Below are positions 51,441 through 61,321 of a stretch of 64,000 nucleotides of DNA, piece after piece. Source of the DNA: Laspinema palackyanum D2a (GTDB lineage: Bacteria; Cyanobacteriota; Cyanobacteriia; Cyanobacteriales; Laspinemataceae); the NCBI GenBank assembly GCA_025370845.1, contig JAMXFF010000029.1:1-64000 (forward strand). Direction: 5' to 3'. The notes under the pieces were generated by a model. The model saw nothing but the letters and a program-made list of their open reading frames with translations, made no database searches and was not told where the DNA came from. The first letter of the stretch is position 1. Every line of letters begins with the position of its first letter. The position numbers and the translations under genes are program-made.

Positions 51441-53330
51441 TTATTCCTCCTCTGGTTCCTCTTCCGCATCAGAGTCTAATTCTTCTTCTTCCAGGTTTGC
51501 TTCCTCTTCATCAGAGTCTGACTCTTCCCCTTCCGGGTTCACTTCCTCCTCATCCGACTCTAACTCTTCCTCTTCAGCTTCTTCAATTTCAACCTCCTCC
51601 AATTCTATATCTAGCTTGACTAAATCTTCCTCCGAGAGTTCTTCTCTGAGCAATTCTGCCACACGCTGACGTATTTCTTGATGTTTTTCTACCCCTTCAT
51701 AGGCGAAGCGATTATAACCTCCCCGCTCAATTAGGGTTTCGAGATCACTAATTCGTTCTTTTGTGGGGGGGTGAGAAGACATGAATTTCCAAAAGGAACT
51801 GCCTTCCCCATATTGTTCTTTCAGTTTCACCATGAGATTTCGCAATCCATCGGCAGAATAACCGGCAGAGGTGAGTAATCTTGTTCCGAGTACATCCGCT
51901 TGTTGTTCCATATCCCGGCTGTAATCGAGCACTAGGAGGTTGGCTAATGTGCCTCCGAAGGGGACATACCTTGCCATGTTGCTGATTAAATTACCATGAG
52001 TGACCATTTGAAAGCCGTGAGAGAGGACTGCATGAGCGAGTTCGTGGGTGATTAATCCGGCTAATTCGGCTTCGGTGTCACTGTGGAGAATGGCCCCGGC
52101 ATTGACGAAGATTTTACCCCCGGGAAGTGCAAAGGCGTTGAGATTTTTATCTTTAATGACATAAAATTCATACTCAAAATCATCCCGTCCCGAGAGTTTA
52201 GAGAGTCTTTCTCCGAGTTCTTGAACGTAGGTGACAATTTGTTCATCTTCAACCATTTCTAACTGTTCAATGGCTTGATTGGCGATACTTCTGCCGATCG
52301 CCGATTCTCCTCGGGCTAACATAACTAAGGTTTCCACCGCAGACAATGCACCGAGGGGATTTCCCGTTAAGGCAACACCGATCGCCCCGGTTACAACATT
52401 CCCGATCGCATTTCCCGCAATCACTTTCCGAATGTATCCGCGAAATTTACCGAAGTTATCTTCGGCTAAAGTGGCAAATTCTTCAGCATCAGGATGATCG
52501 GGGTTGAGTAGAGCAAATTGACGGGCGGCGATCGAGGCTTCTAGCCATTGTTCTGTTGCAGCAAGGGCTTCAATTTTTACCCGCAACAATTCCGGACTAT
52601 TGGGATAAAAAGTAGTGGCTCTTTCTAAGACTTCGACAGATTTTTGCGGTTCTGCGTAAGTCGTGTAAGCTTCGGCGAGTAATAAATGTCCCGGTAGAAA
52701 TTCCGGTGAAGCTTCTACGAGGAATTCTAGGGGAACAAAGATGCGAGATTCTAGTTGACTTTCCCATCCCGCTTGTGCTTCGCGCCAGTACACCCGCGAG
52801 GCGGGGGAGAGTTGTTCAGGATCCGTCAGGGGTTCGGGGAGGGTAGAAATTGCCGCTTGCTGCCGATTGCTGGAAAATGGCGGTTTCACCTCCTGATAAA
52901 TCGCCTCTGCTGCCGCAATGTCTCCGGCGACAAACAGGCGATCGGCTTCTGCCAATCGTTCCAAATGGCGGCGTCTTTCCGCTTGTTTTGCCGCTTCTTC
53001 TGGATCTAGCGTGTATTCTCCTTCCGATGTCTCCTCTACCTCGTCTGAAGTTTCGGTATTGGGAGATTCCGGGTCCTCTTCCTCCTGTGGCAACTCCTCT
53101 GCCTCGTCTGAAGTTTCGGCATTGGGAGATTCCGGGTCCTCTTCCTCCTGTGGCAACTCCTCCGATGGGGTTTCGGGGGTCGGTTCGCTGGTGGGTAAGG
53201 TGGATCGGGTTTCGGTGTTCGCTTGCGCTAATCGGGAAGGGGATGGAAGGGGTAATTCCGCAAGTGCAGGTGTTGCAATGGGGAGTACCAAGCTAAGGGT
53301 AACGAGCCAGGAATTCCAGAGGAGTTTCAT
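51441..53330 (-). CDS. exported M48-family metalloprotease with TPR-like region and acidic tail
   Basis: The 629-residue protein starts with a signal peptide (MKLLWNSWLVTLSLVLPIATPALA). An acidic region follows (about 45-105) with a 21-residue unit, EELPQEEEDPESPN-ETSDE, repeated twice in nearly identical DNA. A helical TPR-like part (about 120-300) comes next, then the M48 peptidase domain (about 340-560) with the zinc motif HELAHAVLSHGF and the third ligand in QQADVLGTRLL. The C-terminal 60 residues are almost all glutamate, aspartate and serine. M48 peptidases like BepA degrade or assemble envelope proteins. The acidic ends may bind calcium or a basic partner; this is a guess. Confidence 0.9.
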   Translation of the reverse strand: MKLLWNSWLVTLSLVLPIATPALAELPLPSPSRLAQANTETRSTLPTSEPTPETPSEELPQEEEDPESPNAETSDEAEELPQEEEDPESPNTETSDEVEETSEGEYTLDPEEAAKQAERRRHLERLAEADRLFVAGDIAAAEAIYQEVKPPFSSNRQQAAISTLPEPLTDPEQLSPASRVYWREAQAGWESQLESRIFVPLEFLVEASPEFLPGHLLLAEAYTTYAEPQKSVEVLERATTFYPNSPELLRVKIEALAATEQWLEASIAARQFALLNPDHPDAEEFATLAEDNFGKFRGYIRKVIAGNAIGNVVTGAIGVALTGNPLGALSAVETLVMLARGESAIGRSIANQAIEQLEMVEDEQIVTYVQELGERLSKLSGRDDFEYEFYVIKDKNLNAFALPGGKIFVNAGAILHSDTEAELAGLITHELAHAVLSHGFQMVTHGNLISNMARYVPFGGTLANLLVLDYSRDMEQQADVLGTRLLTSAGYSADGLRNLMVKLKEQYGEGSSFWKFMSSHPPTKERISDLETLIERGGYNRFAYEGVEKHQEIRQRVAELLREELSEEDLVKLDIELEEVEIEEAEEEELESDEEEVNPEGEESDSDEEEANLEEEELDSDAEEEPEEE

Positions 53331-53777
53331 CTTAGCAACCTAGGGTGAATTTTGAGGCAAGACTGTTGGAGGAGGGGACGAGTTTCGGTGCGATACTGCT
53401 CCCTATTGTAGAGAGAAATTTCGGGAACGGCAAAAAGGGTGATAATTTTATTTTAAGTTGCCTTAATTGCAGGGGGATATCCCTGGGGGGAAAAAGCGGA
53501 TTAACTGCTCAGGATTGAGTGAAATTAGAGGGTATTAGTTGATACAAAAACAGGTGTTAAAAGTCTATTTAAAACCTTTTATTTCCCTCCGCTATCGTTT
53601 AATTCTTGTAGTTGCACCCGGATTAGATATGGTTTGGGCCTTTGTTTAATAAAATTCCCTCGCCTAAAATAGAGAGGGAATTGTTGTCAAAATGCCGAAT
53701 ATTTGTTGTGAAGTAGTTCAGGGAGACTAGAGAAGCACAGCCAATGGGTGCGCCTTCTATCTAAGTAAACCGGGGTT
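53331..53777. other. intergenic region without a clear gene
   Basis: About 450 bp lie between the M48 protease gene's start and the MBL-fold gene's stop. This must hold the protease promoter. A T-rich stretch near 53560-53650 holds no recognisable gene or RNA, and no repeat family of the window occurs here. Confidence 0.35.
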
Positions 53778-54650
53778 TTACACCGCAGCTAGAACGGATT
53801 CACAGACATCTAAAACTAATCCTTCGCGAGCGAGAACTGAGTTAGGAAATGCTTCTTTAACTTCCCCATCCAATTTATCGAGAAATGCATCATTGTGACT
53901 GGGGTCATGGTGGAAAATGACCAGTTTTTTCACCCCAGCGGCTTTAGCCACTTTGACGGCTTCCTGCCAGGTGGAATGTCCCCAGCCATGTTTGGGGGAT
54001 TTGGGGTTATTATATTCATCATCACTGTACATGGCATCGTAAATCAACAAGTCCGCATTGCGTGCCATGTGCAGAACGGTTTCATCCATGCGATCGGGAA
54101 AATGTTCGGTATCGGTACAGTAAAAGACGGTATGACCTTTATAGGTGACGCGATAACCCATTGCACTATTGGGATGATTTAAGGGTCCGGTTTCAAAGTA
54201 GATATCATCCACATGAAACGGTTCACCACAGACCATTTGTGAAAATTTCAAATTCGCCTGCATTCCTTCTAGGGGAACGGGGGAATTGGGGTGGAGAATT
54301 CTTTCGACAAAATGCTGTTCCATAGATACGGCATCTAGGGGAACTGAGCCATGAATATGTAGACTATTGCCGCGAATAAAGGCGGGGGTAAAAAAGGGAA
54401 AGCCCTGGATGTGATCCCAGTGGTAGTGGGTGAAAAACATATAGGCTTCTATAGGCATTTCTTTTTGCAAGGTTTGTCCTAAAACCTGCAATCCTGTACC
54501 CGCATCAAAAATCAGGCGTTTGCCACCAATTCGCATTTCCACACAGGAGGTATTACCGCCATAGCGAACAGTGTCCTTTCCGGGGGTCGGAATACTGCCT
54601 CGAACGCCCCAGAATTGGACAACAAACTCAGAGGAAGGGTTCGTTTCCAT
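53778..54650 (-). CDS. metallo-beta-lactamase-fold hydrolase
   Basis: The 290-residue enzyme has an MBL fold. It starts FVVQFWGVRGSIPTPGKDTVRYGGNTSCVEM, typical of a bacterial group related to RNase Z and cyclic phosphodiesterases, has the metal motif FTHYHWDHIQGFPFF, a second aspartate in FYCTDTEHFPDRMD and a histidine in GWGHSTWQEAV plus the final FHHDPSHND. The exact substrate, a phosphodiester or a cyclic nucleotide, is open. ATG 54650 (METNPSSEF) is preferred to the upstream in-frame start. It is 130 bp downstream of aroC on the same strand. Confidence 0.87.
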   Translation of the reverse strand: METNPSSEFVVQFWGVRGSIPTPGKDTVRYGGNTSCVEMRIGGKRLIFDAGTGLQVLGQTLQKEMPIEAYMFFTHYHWDHIQGFPFFTPAFIRGNSLHIHGSVPLDAVSMEQHFVERILHPNSPVPLEGMQANLKFSQMVCGEPFHVDDIYFETGPLNHPNSAMGYRVTYKGHTVFYCTDTEHFPDRMDETVLHMARNADLLIYDAMYSDDEYNNPKSPKHGWGHSTWQEAVKVAKAAGVKKLVIFHHDPSHNDAFLDKLDGEVKEAFPNSVLAREGLVLDVCESVLAAV

Positions 54651-54780
54651 ACAGGCTCTTACGGTTGTGTATTTGAACAAGTGGAACTAGCTTAACTGTG
54701 TCAACGATGGGACCGGGGAAAGGGATGACGATCGCCCGATGCCTCGATGTCTCAATCTAACCCGTTAAAGAGGGTAAATA

Positions 54781-55893
54781 TTACCCTGCTTGACCCGGTT
54801 TTGGTCTGAATGTGCCGGTTTGACCCTGATGGCGTAAAAGATGATCGCAAAGCACTAAAGCCATCATTGCTTCTACCATTGGCACGGCTCTGGGTAGCAC
54901 ACAGGGGTCATGCCGTCCTTTAGCTGCTAAGATGGTTTCTTCGCCTAAGCTGTTTACGGTGCGCTGTTCTTTGCGAATTGTAGCAGTTGGTTTAAAGGCA
55001 ACTCGAATAATAATATTTTCTCCGTTGGAAATTCCCCCTTGAATTCCGCCAGAACGATTGGTGCGGGTGCGAATCTCGCCCTGCTCATCGGTATAAAATT
55101 CGTCATTATGTTCACTACCTGTCATCAGGGTCCCTGCAAATCCGGACCCGATTTCAAATCCTTTACTCGCAGGCAGAGACATCACCCCTTTGGCGAGATC
55201 GGCTTCGAGTTTGTCAAATACGGGCATTCCCAACCCTTTGGGAACGTGACGCGCTACGCATTCGACGACGCCGCCGGTAGAATCTCCTTCCCTGCCAATG
55301 CGCTCAATCAGCTCAATCATGCGATCAGCACATTCGGAATCAGGACAGCGGACGATGTTGCTCTCCACTTGGTCTAGGGTGACTTGGGTGGGGTCGATGA
55401 CGCCTTCTAAGTCTTTGATGCGCTTGACATAGCCGATGATTTCGACTCCGGCGACTTGGTGGAGGATTTTCTTGGCGATCGCACCTGCCGCGACTCTACC
55501 AATGGTTTCCCGCGCTGACGATCGCCCTCCCCCTTGCCAGTTGCGGATCCCATATTTGGCATCATAGGTGGCATCAGCATGAGAGGGACGGTAGGTATCC
55601 GTCATTTCGTTATAATCCTGGGACCGGACATCCTTGTTTCGCACCAAGATACTAATCGGTGTGCCTAGGGTTTTCCCCTCAAACACCCCAGAGACGATTT
55701 CGCAGGTGTCTAATTCTTTGCGCGGTGTGGTAATTTTACTCTGTCCCGGTCTGCGCCGGTCTAGTTCAACTTGAATTTCTGCTTCGCTAATATCGAGTTG
55801 GGGTGGGCATCCATCAATAACGACCCCTACACCCCCACCGTGGGATTCTCCAAAGGTGGTGACTCGAAACAGATGCCCGAAAGTGTTTCCCAT
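54781..55893 (-). CDS. aroC: chorismate synthase
   Basis: The 370-residue enzyme turns EPSP into chorismate using reduced FMN, the last step of the shikimate pathway. It feeds TrpE, also in this window. Family motifs are [30 protein letters not shown] at the start, [18 protein letters not shown] in the middle and [25 protein letters not shown] near residue 300, and the C-terminus [18 protein letters not shown]. The length is usual. It follows the large PAS histidine kinase, 220 bp away, on the same strand. Confidence 0.97.
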   Translation of the reverse strand: MGNTFGHLFRVTTFGESHGGGVGVVIDGCPPQLDISEAEIQVELDRRRPGQSKITTPRKELDTCEIVSGVFEGKTLGTPISILVRNKDVRSQDYNEMTDTYRPSHADATYDAKYGIRNWQGGGRSSARETIGRVAAGAIAKKILHQVAGVEIIGYVKRIKDLEGVIDPTQVTLDQVESNIVRCPDSECADRMIELIERIGREGDSTGGVVECVARHVPKGLGMPVFDKLEADLAKGVMSLPASKGFEIGSGFAGTLMTGSEHNDEFYTDEQGEIRTRTNRSGGIQGGISNGENIIIRVAFKPTATIRKEQRTVNSLGEETILAAKGRHDPCVLPRAVPMVEAMMALVLCDHLLRHQGQTGTFRPKPGQAG

Positions 55894-56114
55894 GATTGAT
55901 GCTCAAACAGCGTTAGAACTTGTATTTTATCCGAAACTGCACCGTTTCGTCAGCGTTAGTCTCCCGCTTCTGTGAATTAGGGACGGGAAATTGGCTTGAG
56001 TTGAGGTGAATTCCCGCCAATCCACGGTTTTTCAGTCCTACGAGTACCGGATGGGGTCTGACTAAAGCAATCGGGGCAATGAGTTCCCACCGTTGCGAAC
56101 TCAAACAGCCGGTT

Positions 56115-59100
56115 TCATTCTCCAGATGGGTTTCCCAGATTGAGGGTTTGTTCCAGGGGAATTTGAATAATAAACTCTGTTCCTTTGCCGATTTCAGAAA
56201 GGCATTGCATGGTCCCCCCATGCTTTTCGACGATAATTTCATAGCTAATGGCTAACCCTAATCCGGTGCCTTTGCCAATGGGTTTTGTGGTATAAAAGGG
56301 GTCAAAAATTTTGCTGATCACCTCGGGTTTCATGCCAATCCCATTATCGGCGATCGCAATTTTAACTCGATTGCCCTCACTCAGGGTGGTGGTGATCCGA
56401 ATGAACGGTTCCGGCAACTGCACCGTCGGTTGAAGAAGAACATCATTTGTCCCATTCTTGACCCCATCTTCTTCCTTCATTTCCAAGGCATCGATCGCAT
56501 TCCCCAAAATATTCATAAATACCTGATTAATCTGCCCCACATAACAAGTAATCTCCGGAATCTGCCCATATTCCTTAATCACTTGAATCGAGGGGCGATC
56601 GCTCTTACCTTTGATCCGATTTTGTAAAATCATCAAGGTGCTATCAATATTTTCATGCAAATCCACTGATTTCATGTCGGATTCATCTAACCGCGAAAAC
56701 GTCCGCAGGGATTTGACAATATCGCGAATGCGATTCGCGCCTAATTTCATAGAGGCGAGGATTTGCGGAAAATCTTCGACTAAATAATCCAAATCAATTC
56801 TGTCGATTTCTTCCTCAATCTCCAGAGTGGACTCAGGATAATGGGTCCGATAAAGCCCCACCAGGTTTAACAAATCTTGCATATAATCATCGGCATGAGT
56901 GAGATTCCCATAAATAAAATTCACCGGGTTATTAATTTCATGGGCAACCCCCGCCACCAATTGGCCCAAGGATGACATTTTTTCGGTCTGAATTAACTGG
57001 CTTTGGGTGCGTTGGAGTTCCTGTAAGGTTTGTTGCAACTCCTGGCTTTTCCCTTCGGCAATTTGGGCCGATCGCCGAGCTTGAGTATAAAGTTCGGCTT
57101 GATTGATGGCGATCGCCAGTTGGTCGCAGACCGCTGATAACAGTTCCAAATCCTCCGACTTCCAAGCTTTAGTCCGGTGGTGACAACTACAGGAAATAAC
57201 TCCAATTCTCCCTGTTTCCGTTTGGATGGGCATCGCCAATATTGCCCCATATTGCAAGTTTCTCAAAAACTCATGAAGGGTAGAATCATTCACCTCGTTA
57301 ATATCATCAAATTTTAGCATTTCTCCCTTTAAGAGTCCATTTACCATTGGCCCCGCTTGTTCAATACTATAACAGCCAATCAGGTTAATTAATCCAGGAT
57401 TTCTCGATTCGGCAACCACTTCCCAAAAAGGTTCGGTCTCATTGTCTCGATACCAGAGAAAGTGACATCGGTCAATCTCCATCACCTGTTGGATTTCCTG
57501 GACTACACTATCGAGAATGGTATCTAAGTCTAATGAATTTCTAATTTGCGTCGCAATCCGATTTAGCAAGGCTTCCCGTTGCGCTAATTCTCGATATTGA
57601 GCTTCACTGTGTTGCAATGCGAGTTCGGCTTGTTTGCGATCGCTGATATCGATGGTGGTGGCAATAATCCGATCAATGCGATCGTGACTATCCTGCAAGG
57701 GACTCAAGGTCATCAGCCACCACCTCTCGATTCCTTCCGCCACAAAACTCTCCTCAAAGGAGAGGGTTTTCCTCAACTCGACGCATTGCAGATAACGAGG
57801 ACGCCACAGGGCAGCCATCTCCGGGGGCAAGGCTTCAGCCAAGGTTTTTCCCAGCATTTTTTCTACCGGAAGTTGGGCCGTTTGGACCATTTTCGGGTTC
57901 ATCCCGGCAAAGCGAAATTCACCGCACTCTAAAACTTCCAAAACAAAAATACTGTAATCCACTCCTTCCCAAATCGCCCGCAAAAACTGCTCTCGTTCTT
58001 GTAACTCCTGTTCGATTTTTTTGCGGGTCGTAATGTCCAAAACCGTCCCAAATAGTCGCACGACTTCCCCTTGAGAGTTCTGATCAACTTTTGCTTTGGC
58101 ATGGACGTACCGGATGGAACCATTCCCGTGAATAAGGCGATGCTCTAATTCATAGGGAATCGCCAAGGTGACTGCTTTTTCTACCCGGTTTGTCAAGGCT
58201 TCGGCATCTTGCGGATGAAGCTTTTGCAAAAGCTGGGGAAAGGAAGGCGCTTCCTGTTCCATATCAAAATCGTAAATCCGAAACAGTTCTTTGGACCAAG
58301 TTATTTTTCCCGTTACTACGTCAAACTCCCAGTTGCCCAGATGAGCGATTTGTTGGGCTTCTTCTAGGATTCGTTGGCTTTGTTGCAAAGTGATTTCGAC
58401 TTGCTTGCGATCGCTAATATCCTCGATGACTGCCAAAAAATATTGAGGTTCTCCGGCATCATTACGAATCATTGAAGCAGTCACATTCACCCACACTGTC
58501 GAACCGTTTTTGTGCCGATATCGCTTTTCAAAGATAATGCTATTGAGGGTTCCGTCATACAACTGACGCTCGGCATTCCCATCAAACTCCGCATCCTCAG
58601 GATGGGTTATGTCTTGATAGGTGAGAGTGAGCAATTCTTGGCGAGTATATCCAAGACTGTCGCATAATTTTTGATTGACCTCAATCCAGTTCCCCCCAAG
58701 TCCCAGATGAGCAATGCCAACCGCAGCCTGCTCAAACGCCGCCCGGAATTTTGCCTCACTTTCTCGCACTAAGGCTTCGGCAGAGATGCGATCGCTGATA
58801 TCCGTAAAGGTAGAGACTGCGGCATAAAGTTCGGTTTCATTGGGGCGAAACAAGGCTTGGGAATTGACCAAAATCCAGGTTAAACTCCCATCGGGTTTGT
58901 GAATTCCCATGATGCGATCGCGAAAAGATTCCCCAGTCCGAAGAGTAACCGCAAGGGGATATTCTTCCGCTGGAAATGGCGAACCATCTTCTTTAACTGC
59001 CTGCCAGCGCGGATCGATGGCGATCCATCCCATCATCTGTTCCAGGCTCAAGCCGAGAATTCGGCTGGCACTTTGATTATAAGTATAAATAATGCCATTG

Positions 59101-59897
59101 GCATCTTGCATGACAACCCCTTCGCTCATCGCACTTAAAACTGAGCGATATCGGGTTTCGCTTTCTTGTACCGAGGCGAGTAAACGCTCTCGTTCCGCTT
59201 CCATCTGTTTGTGAGCGCTGATGTCCCGGGCGACTGCATAAATCACATCCCCTTGCACCGTAGAGGAAGTCCAACCCATCCATTTATAGGAACCATCTCG
59301 GCAACGATAGCGATTTTCAAAATAAATGCTGTTTTTGCTTTTTGAGAGTTTCTCGACTTCTGCTAGGGTTGAGGCGACATCATCGGGATGTACTAACTCT
59401 AAAAAGGAGATAGAGAGCAATTCCTCCGTAGTATATCCTAATGTGGTTTCCCACATCGGATTTAATTGCTTAAAATAACCGTCCGTCCCGGCAATACAGA
59501 GTAAATCCAGGGATAAATTGAACCATTGTGCGATCGCTGTTTCCAGTTTCTCGGGTTGGCGACGTTCATTGAGGGTTCCTTCGATGCGAACCGGCGTCCC
59601 CTCGTCATCGGCGATCGCCCAAAATTTACTGTGCAGGTCCCGGAGTTGCCCGTCAATCCCCACAATGGAGTAATTCACCTCCACTGTTTCGGTTTCCCAA
59701 ACCTGCGCTAAAGCTTGGATCACCTGCGATCGCCATTGCGGTTCAATTCCCTCAGTCCACAACTCCGCCTGATTCTCAAACCCCGCCACAGTTCCCCCAA
59801 ACAGTTGCGCTGCCGCCCGGTTCAAATAATCCAGGCGATCGCCCCGAACATTAATAAATAAAATTCCTTCTTGAACTTCATCAAAAATCCGACTCAT
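56115..59897 (-). CDS. histidine kinase with six PAS domains and a GAF domain
   Basis: The 1,260-residue cytosolic sensor has about six PAS or PAS-PAC units in series (starting near residues 3, 130, 255, 380, 510 and 640; examples NLSLDLLCIAGTDGYFKQLNPMWE, VLSAMSEGVVMQDANGIIYTYN, AAFEQAAVGIAHLGLGGNWIEVN), a GAF domain at about 785-945 (LDLDTILDSVVQEIQQVMEIDRCHFLWY), a coiled coil and a kinase core: LGQLVAGVAHEINNPVNFIYG with the phosphorylated histidine, and HATPase motifs (NILGNAIDAL, IAIADNGIGM, GKGTGLGLAIS). Such chains sense redox, light or small ligands, but no cofactor-binding cysteine stands out. ATG 59897 (MSRIFDEVQEG) is chosen. It has no partner regulator nearby. Confidence 0.92.
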   Translation of the reverse strand: MSRIFDEVQEGILFINVRGDRLDYLNRAAAQLFGGTVAGFENQAELWTEGIEPQWRSQVIQALAQVWETETVEVNYSIVGIDGQLRDLHSKFWAIADDEGTPVRIEGTLNERRQPEKLETAIAQWFNLSLDLLCIAGTDGYFKQLNPMWETTLGYTTEELLSISFLELVHPDDVASTLAEVEKLSKSKNSIYFENRYRCRDGSYKWMGWTSSTVQGDVIYAVARDISAHKQMEAERERLLASVQESETRYRSVLSAMSEGVVMQDANGIIYTYNQSASRILGLSLEQMMGWIAIDPRWQAVKEDGSPFPAEEYPLAVTLRTGESFRDRIMGIHKPDGSLTWILVNSQALFRPNETELYAAVSTFTDISDRISAEALVRESEAKFRAAFEQAAVGIAHLGLGGNWIEVNQKLCDSLGYTRQELLTLTYQDITHPEDAEFDGNAERQLYDGTLNSIIFEKRYRHKNGSTVWVNVTASMIRNDAGEPQYFLAVIEDISDRKQVEITLQQSQRILEEAQQIAHLGNWEFDVVTGKITWSKELFRIYDFDMEQEAPSFPQLLQKLHPQDAEALTNRVEKAVTLAIPYELEHRLIHGNGSIRYVHAKAKVDQNSQGEVVRLFGTVLDITTRKKIEQELQEREQFLRAIWEGVDYSIFVLEVLECGEFRFAGMNPKMVQTAQLPVEKMLGKTLAEALPPEMAALWRPRYLQCVELRKTLSFEESFVAEGIERWWLMTLSPLQDSHDRIDRIIATTIDISDRKQAELALQHSEAQYRELAQREALLNRIATQIRNSLDLDTILDSVVQEIQQVMEIDRCHFLWYRDNETEPFWEVVAESRNPGLINLIGCYSIEQAGPMVNGLLKGEMLKFDDINEVNDSTLHEFLRNLQYGAILAMPIQTETGRIGVISCSCHHRTKAWKSEDLELLSAVCDQLAIAINQAELYTQARRSAQIAEGKSQELQQTLQELQRTQSQLIQTEKMSSLGQLVAGVAHEINNPVNFIYGNLTHADDYMQDLLNLVGLYRTHYPESTLEIEEEIDRIDLDYLVEDFPQILASMKLGANRIRDIVKSLRTFSRLDESDMKSVDLHENIDSTLMILQNRIKGKSDRPSIQVIKEYGQIPEITCYVGQINQVFMNILGNAIDALEMKEEDGVKNGTNDVLLQPTVQLPEPFIRITTTLSEGNRVKIAIADNGIGMKPEVISKIFDPFYTTKPIGKGTGLGLAISYEIIVEKHGGTMQCLSEIGKGTEFIIQIPLEQTLNLGNPSGE

Positions 59898-60002
59898 GCA
59901 ACACGCTCCCTCACCATGCTTTGACCTGTCTCTAACCCTTAATCTTATGAACACCCCCTGTCCTTCCCTCAATATAAACCCCCCTCATTATTTTTAGCCA
60001 AT

Positions 60003-60034
60003 AAAAAAGCGCCCCTGTATAGGGACGCTTTTTA
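60003..60034 (-). terminator. rho-independent terminator of psbA
   Basis: On the minus strand, AAAAAGCG pairs with CGCTTTTT and GTCCC pairs mostly with GGGGC, around TATACA, followed by TTTT. It starts about 55 bp after the psbA stop. Confidence 0.8.
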
Positions 60035-60090
60035 TCTTACAGACTGACTATATGTCGCGTATAGAGTCCGTCTGAATCTTCAGTTAAAAC

Positions 60091-61173
60091 TTAACCGTTG
60101 ATCGAAGGAGCAGTCAAAGCAACGGGAGTTGCTTCGCCAGCAGCCAAGTCGAGGGGGAAGTTGTGAGCATTACGCTCGTGCATAACTTCCATACCCAGGT
60201 TAGCGCGGTTGATCACGTCGGCCCAGGTGTTGACCACACGACCAGTGGAGTCAATGATCGACTGGTTGAAGTTGAATCCGTTCAAGTTGAAGGCCATCGT
60301 GGACACACCTAAAGCGGTGAACCAGATACCCACAACCGGCCAAGCAGCTAAGAAGAAGTGCAAGGAACGGCTGTTGTTAAAAGAAGCATATTGGAAGATC
60401 AGACGACCGAAGTAGCCGTGAGCTGCCACGATGTTGTAGGTTTCTTCTTCTTGACCGAATTTGTAACCGTAGTTTTGAGATTCGGTTTCAGAGGTCTCAC
60501 GAACTAAGCTGGAGGTCACCAAACTTCCGTGCATGGCACTGAACAAGGAACCACCGAACACACCGGCAACACCCAACATATGGAAGGGGTGCATCAGGAT
60601 GTTGTGCTCAGCTTGGAACACCAACATGAAGTTGAAGGTTCCAGAGATACCCAAGGGCATACCGTCAGAGAAAGAACCTTGTCCGATCGGGTAGATCAAG
60701 AACACTGCAGAAGCGGCTGCAACAGGTGCAGAGTAAGCAACGCAGATCCAAGGACGCATACCTAAGCGGTAGGAGAGTTCCCACTCACGACCCATGTAGC
60801 AGAAGATGCCGATGAGGAAGTGGAAAATCACGAGCTGGTAAGGGCCACCATTGTAGAGCCACTCATCCAAGCTGGCTGCTTCCCAAATTGGGTAGAAGTG
60901 CAGACCAATTGCGTTAGAAGAAGGAACAACTGCACCAGAGATGATGTTGTTTCCGTACAGCAAAGAACCAGCAACGGGTTCCCGGATTCCGTCGATGTCA
61001 ACGGGGGGAGCGGCGATGAAGGCGATGATGTAGCAGACAGTGGCGCTTAAGAGGGTGGGGATCATCAACACACCGAACCAGCCGATATAAAGGCGGTTTT
61101 CGGTAGAGGCGACCCACTCGCAAAAGCGGTCCCACAGATTGGCGCTCTCGCGCTGCTGTAAGGTTGTCGTCAT
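60091..61173 (-). CDS. psbA: photosystem II D1 protein, Glu130 form
   Basis: The 360-residue D1 protein forms the photosystem II reaction-centre core with D2 and carries the ligands of the manganese cluster, the QB site and the redox-active tyrosine. It matches the family throughout, including the five membrane helices, [21 protein letters not shown], and the end NFPLDLA, cleaved after Ala344. Residue 130 is glutamate (CYMGRE), the form linked in cyanobacteria to high-light D1 (D1:2), whereas low-light D1:1 has glutamine. It has its own promoter (61237-61265), a leader hairpin and a terminator. Confidence 0.99.
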   Translation of the reverse strand: MTTTLQQRESANLWDRFCEWVASTENRLYIGWFGVLMIPTLLSATVCYIIAFIAAPPVDIDGIREPVAGSLLYGNNIISGAVVPSSNAIGLHFYPIWEAASLDEWLYNGGPYQLVIFHFLIGIFCYMGREWELSYRLGMRPWICVAYSAPVAAASAVFLIYPIGQGSFSDGMPLGISGTFNFMLVFQAEHNILMHPFHMLGVAGVFGGSLFSAMHGSLVTSSLVRETSETESQNYGYKFGQEEETYNIVAAHGYFGRLIFQYASFNNSRSLHFFLAAWPVVGIWFTALGVSTMAFNLNGFNFNQSIIDSTGRVVNTWADVINRANLGMEVMHERNAHNFPLDLAAGEATPVALTAPSING

Positions 61174-61209
61174 ATTTCTTATGATTGCTATGAGGTTTTC
61201 GAGGTAGTC

Positions 61210-61227
61210 GGTAGAGGTTTCTCTACC
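61210..61227 (-). promoter_or_regulatory. hairpin in the psbA 5' leader
   Basis: GGTAGAG and CTCTACC arms form a hairpin with a short TTT/AAA loop, about 37 bp before the psbA start and after the predicted transcription start. It may affect mRNA stability or translation. Confidence 0.5.
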
Positions 61228-61236
61228 TTGCTTACT

Positions 61237-61265
61237 ACCTTACACAACTTGTTAAGCTTTGTAAA
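61237..61265 (-). promoter_or_regulatory. psbA promoter
   Basis: On the minus strand TTTACA (61265-61260) and TAAGGT (61242-61237) are 17 bases apart. The -35 box is close to consensus and the -10 is weaker. Transcription would start near 61230, giving a leader of about 57 nt. Confidence 0.5.
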
Positions 61266-61321
61266 GGGTTTTCATAAAAATTTTTCCTGATTATTGCTAT
61301 TAGATTTTCTTATCAATTGCC

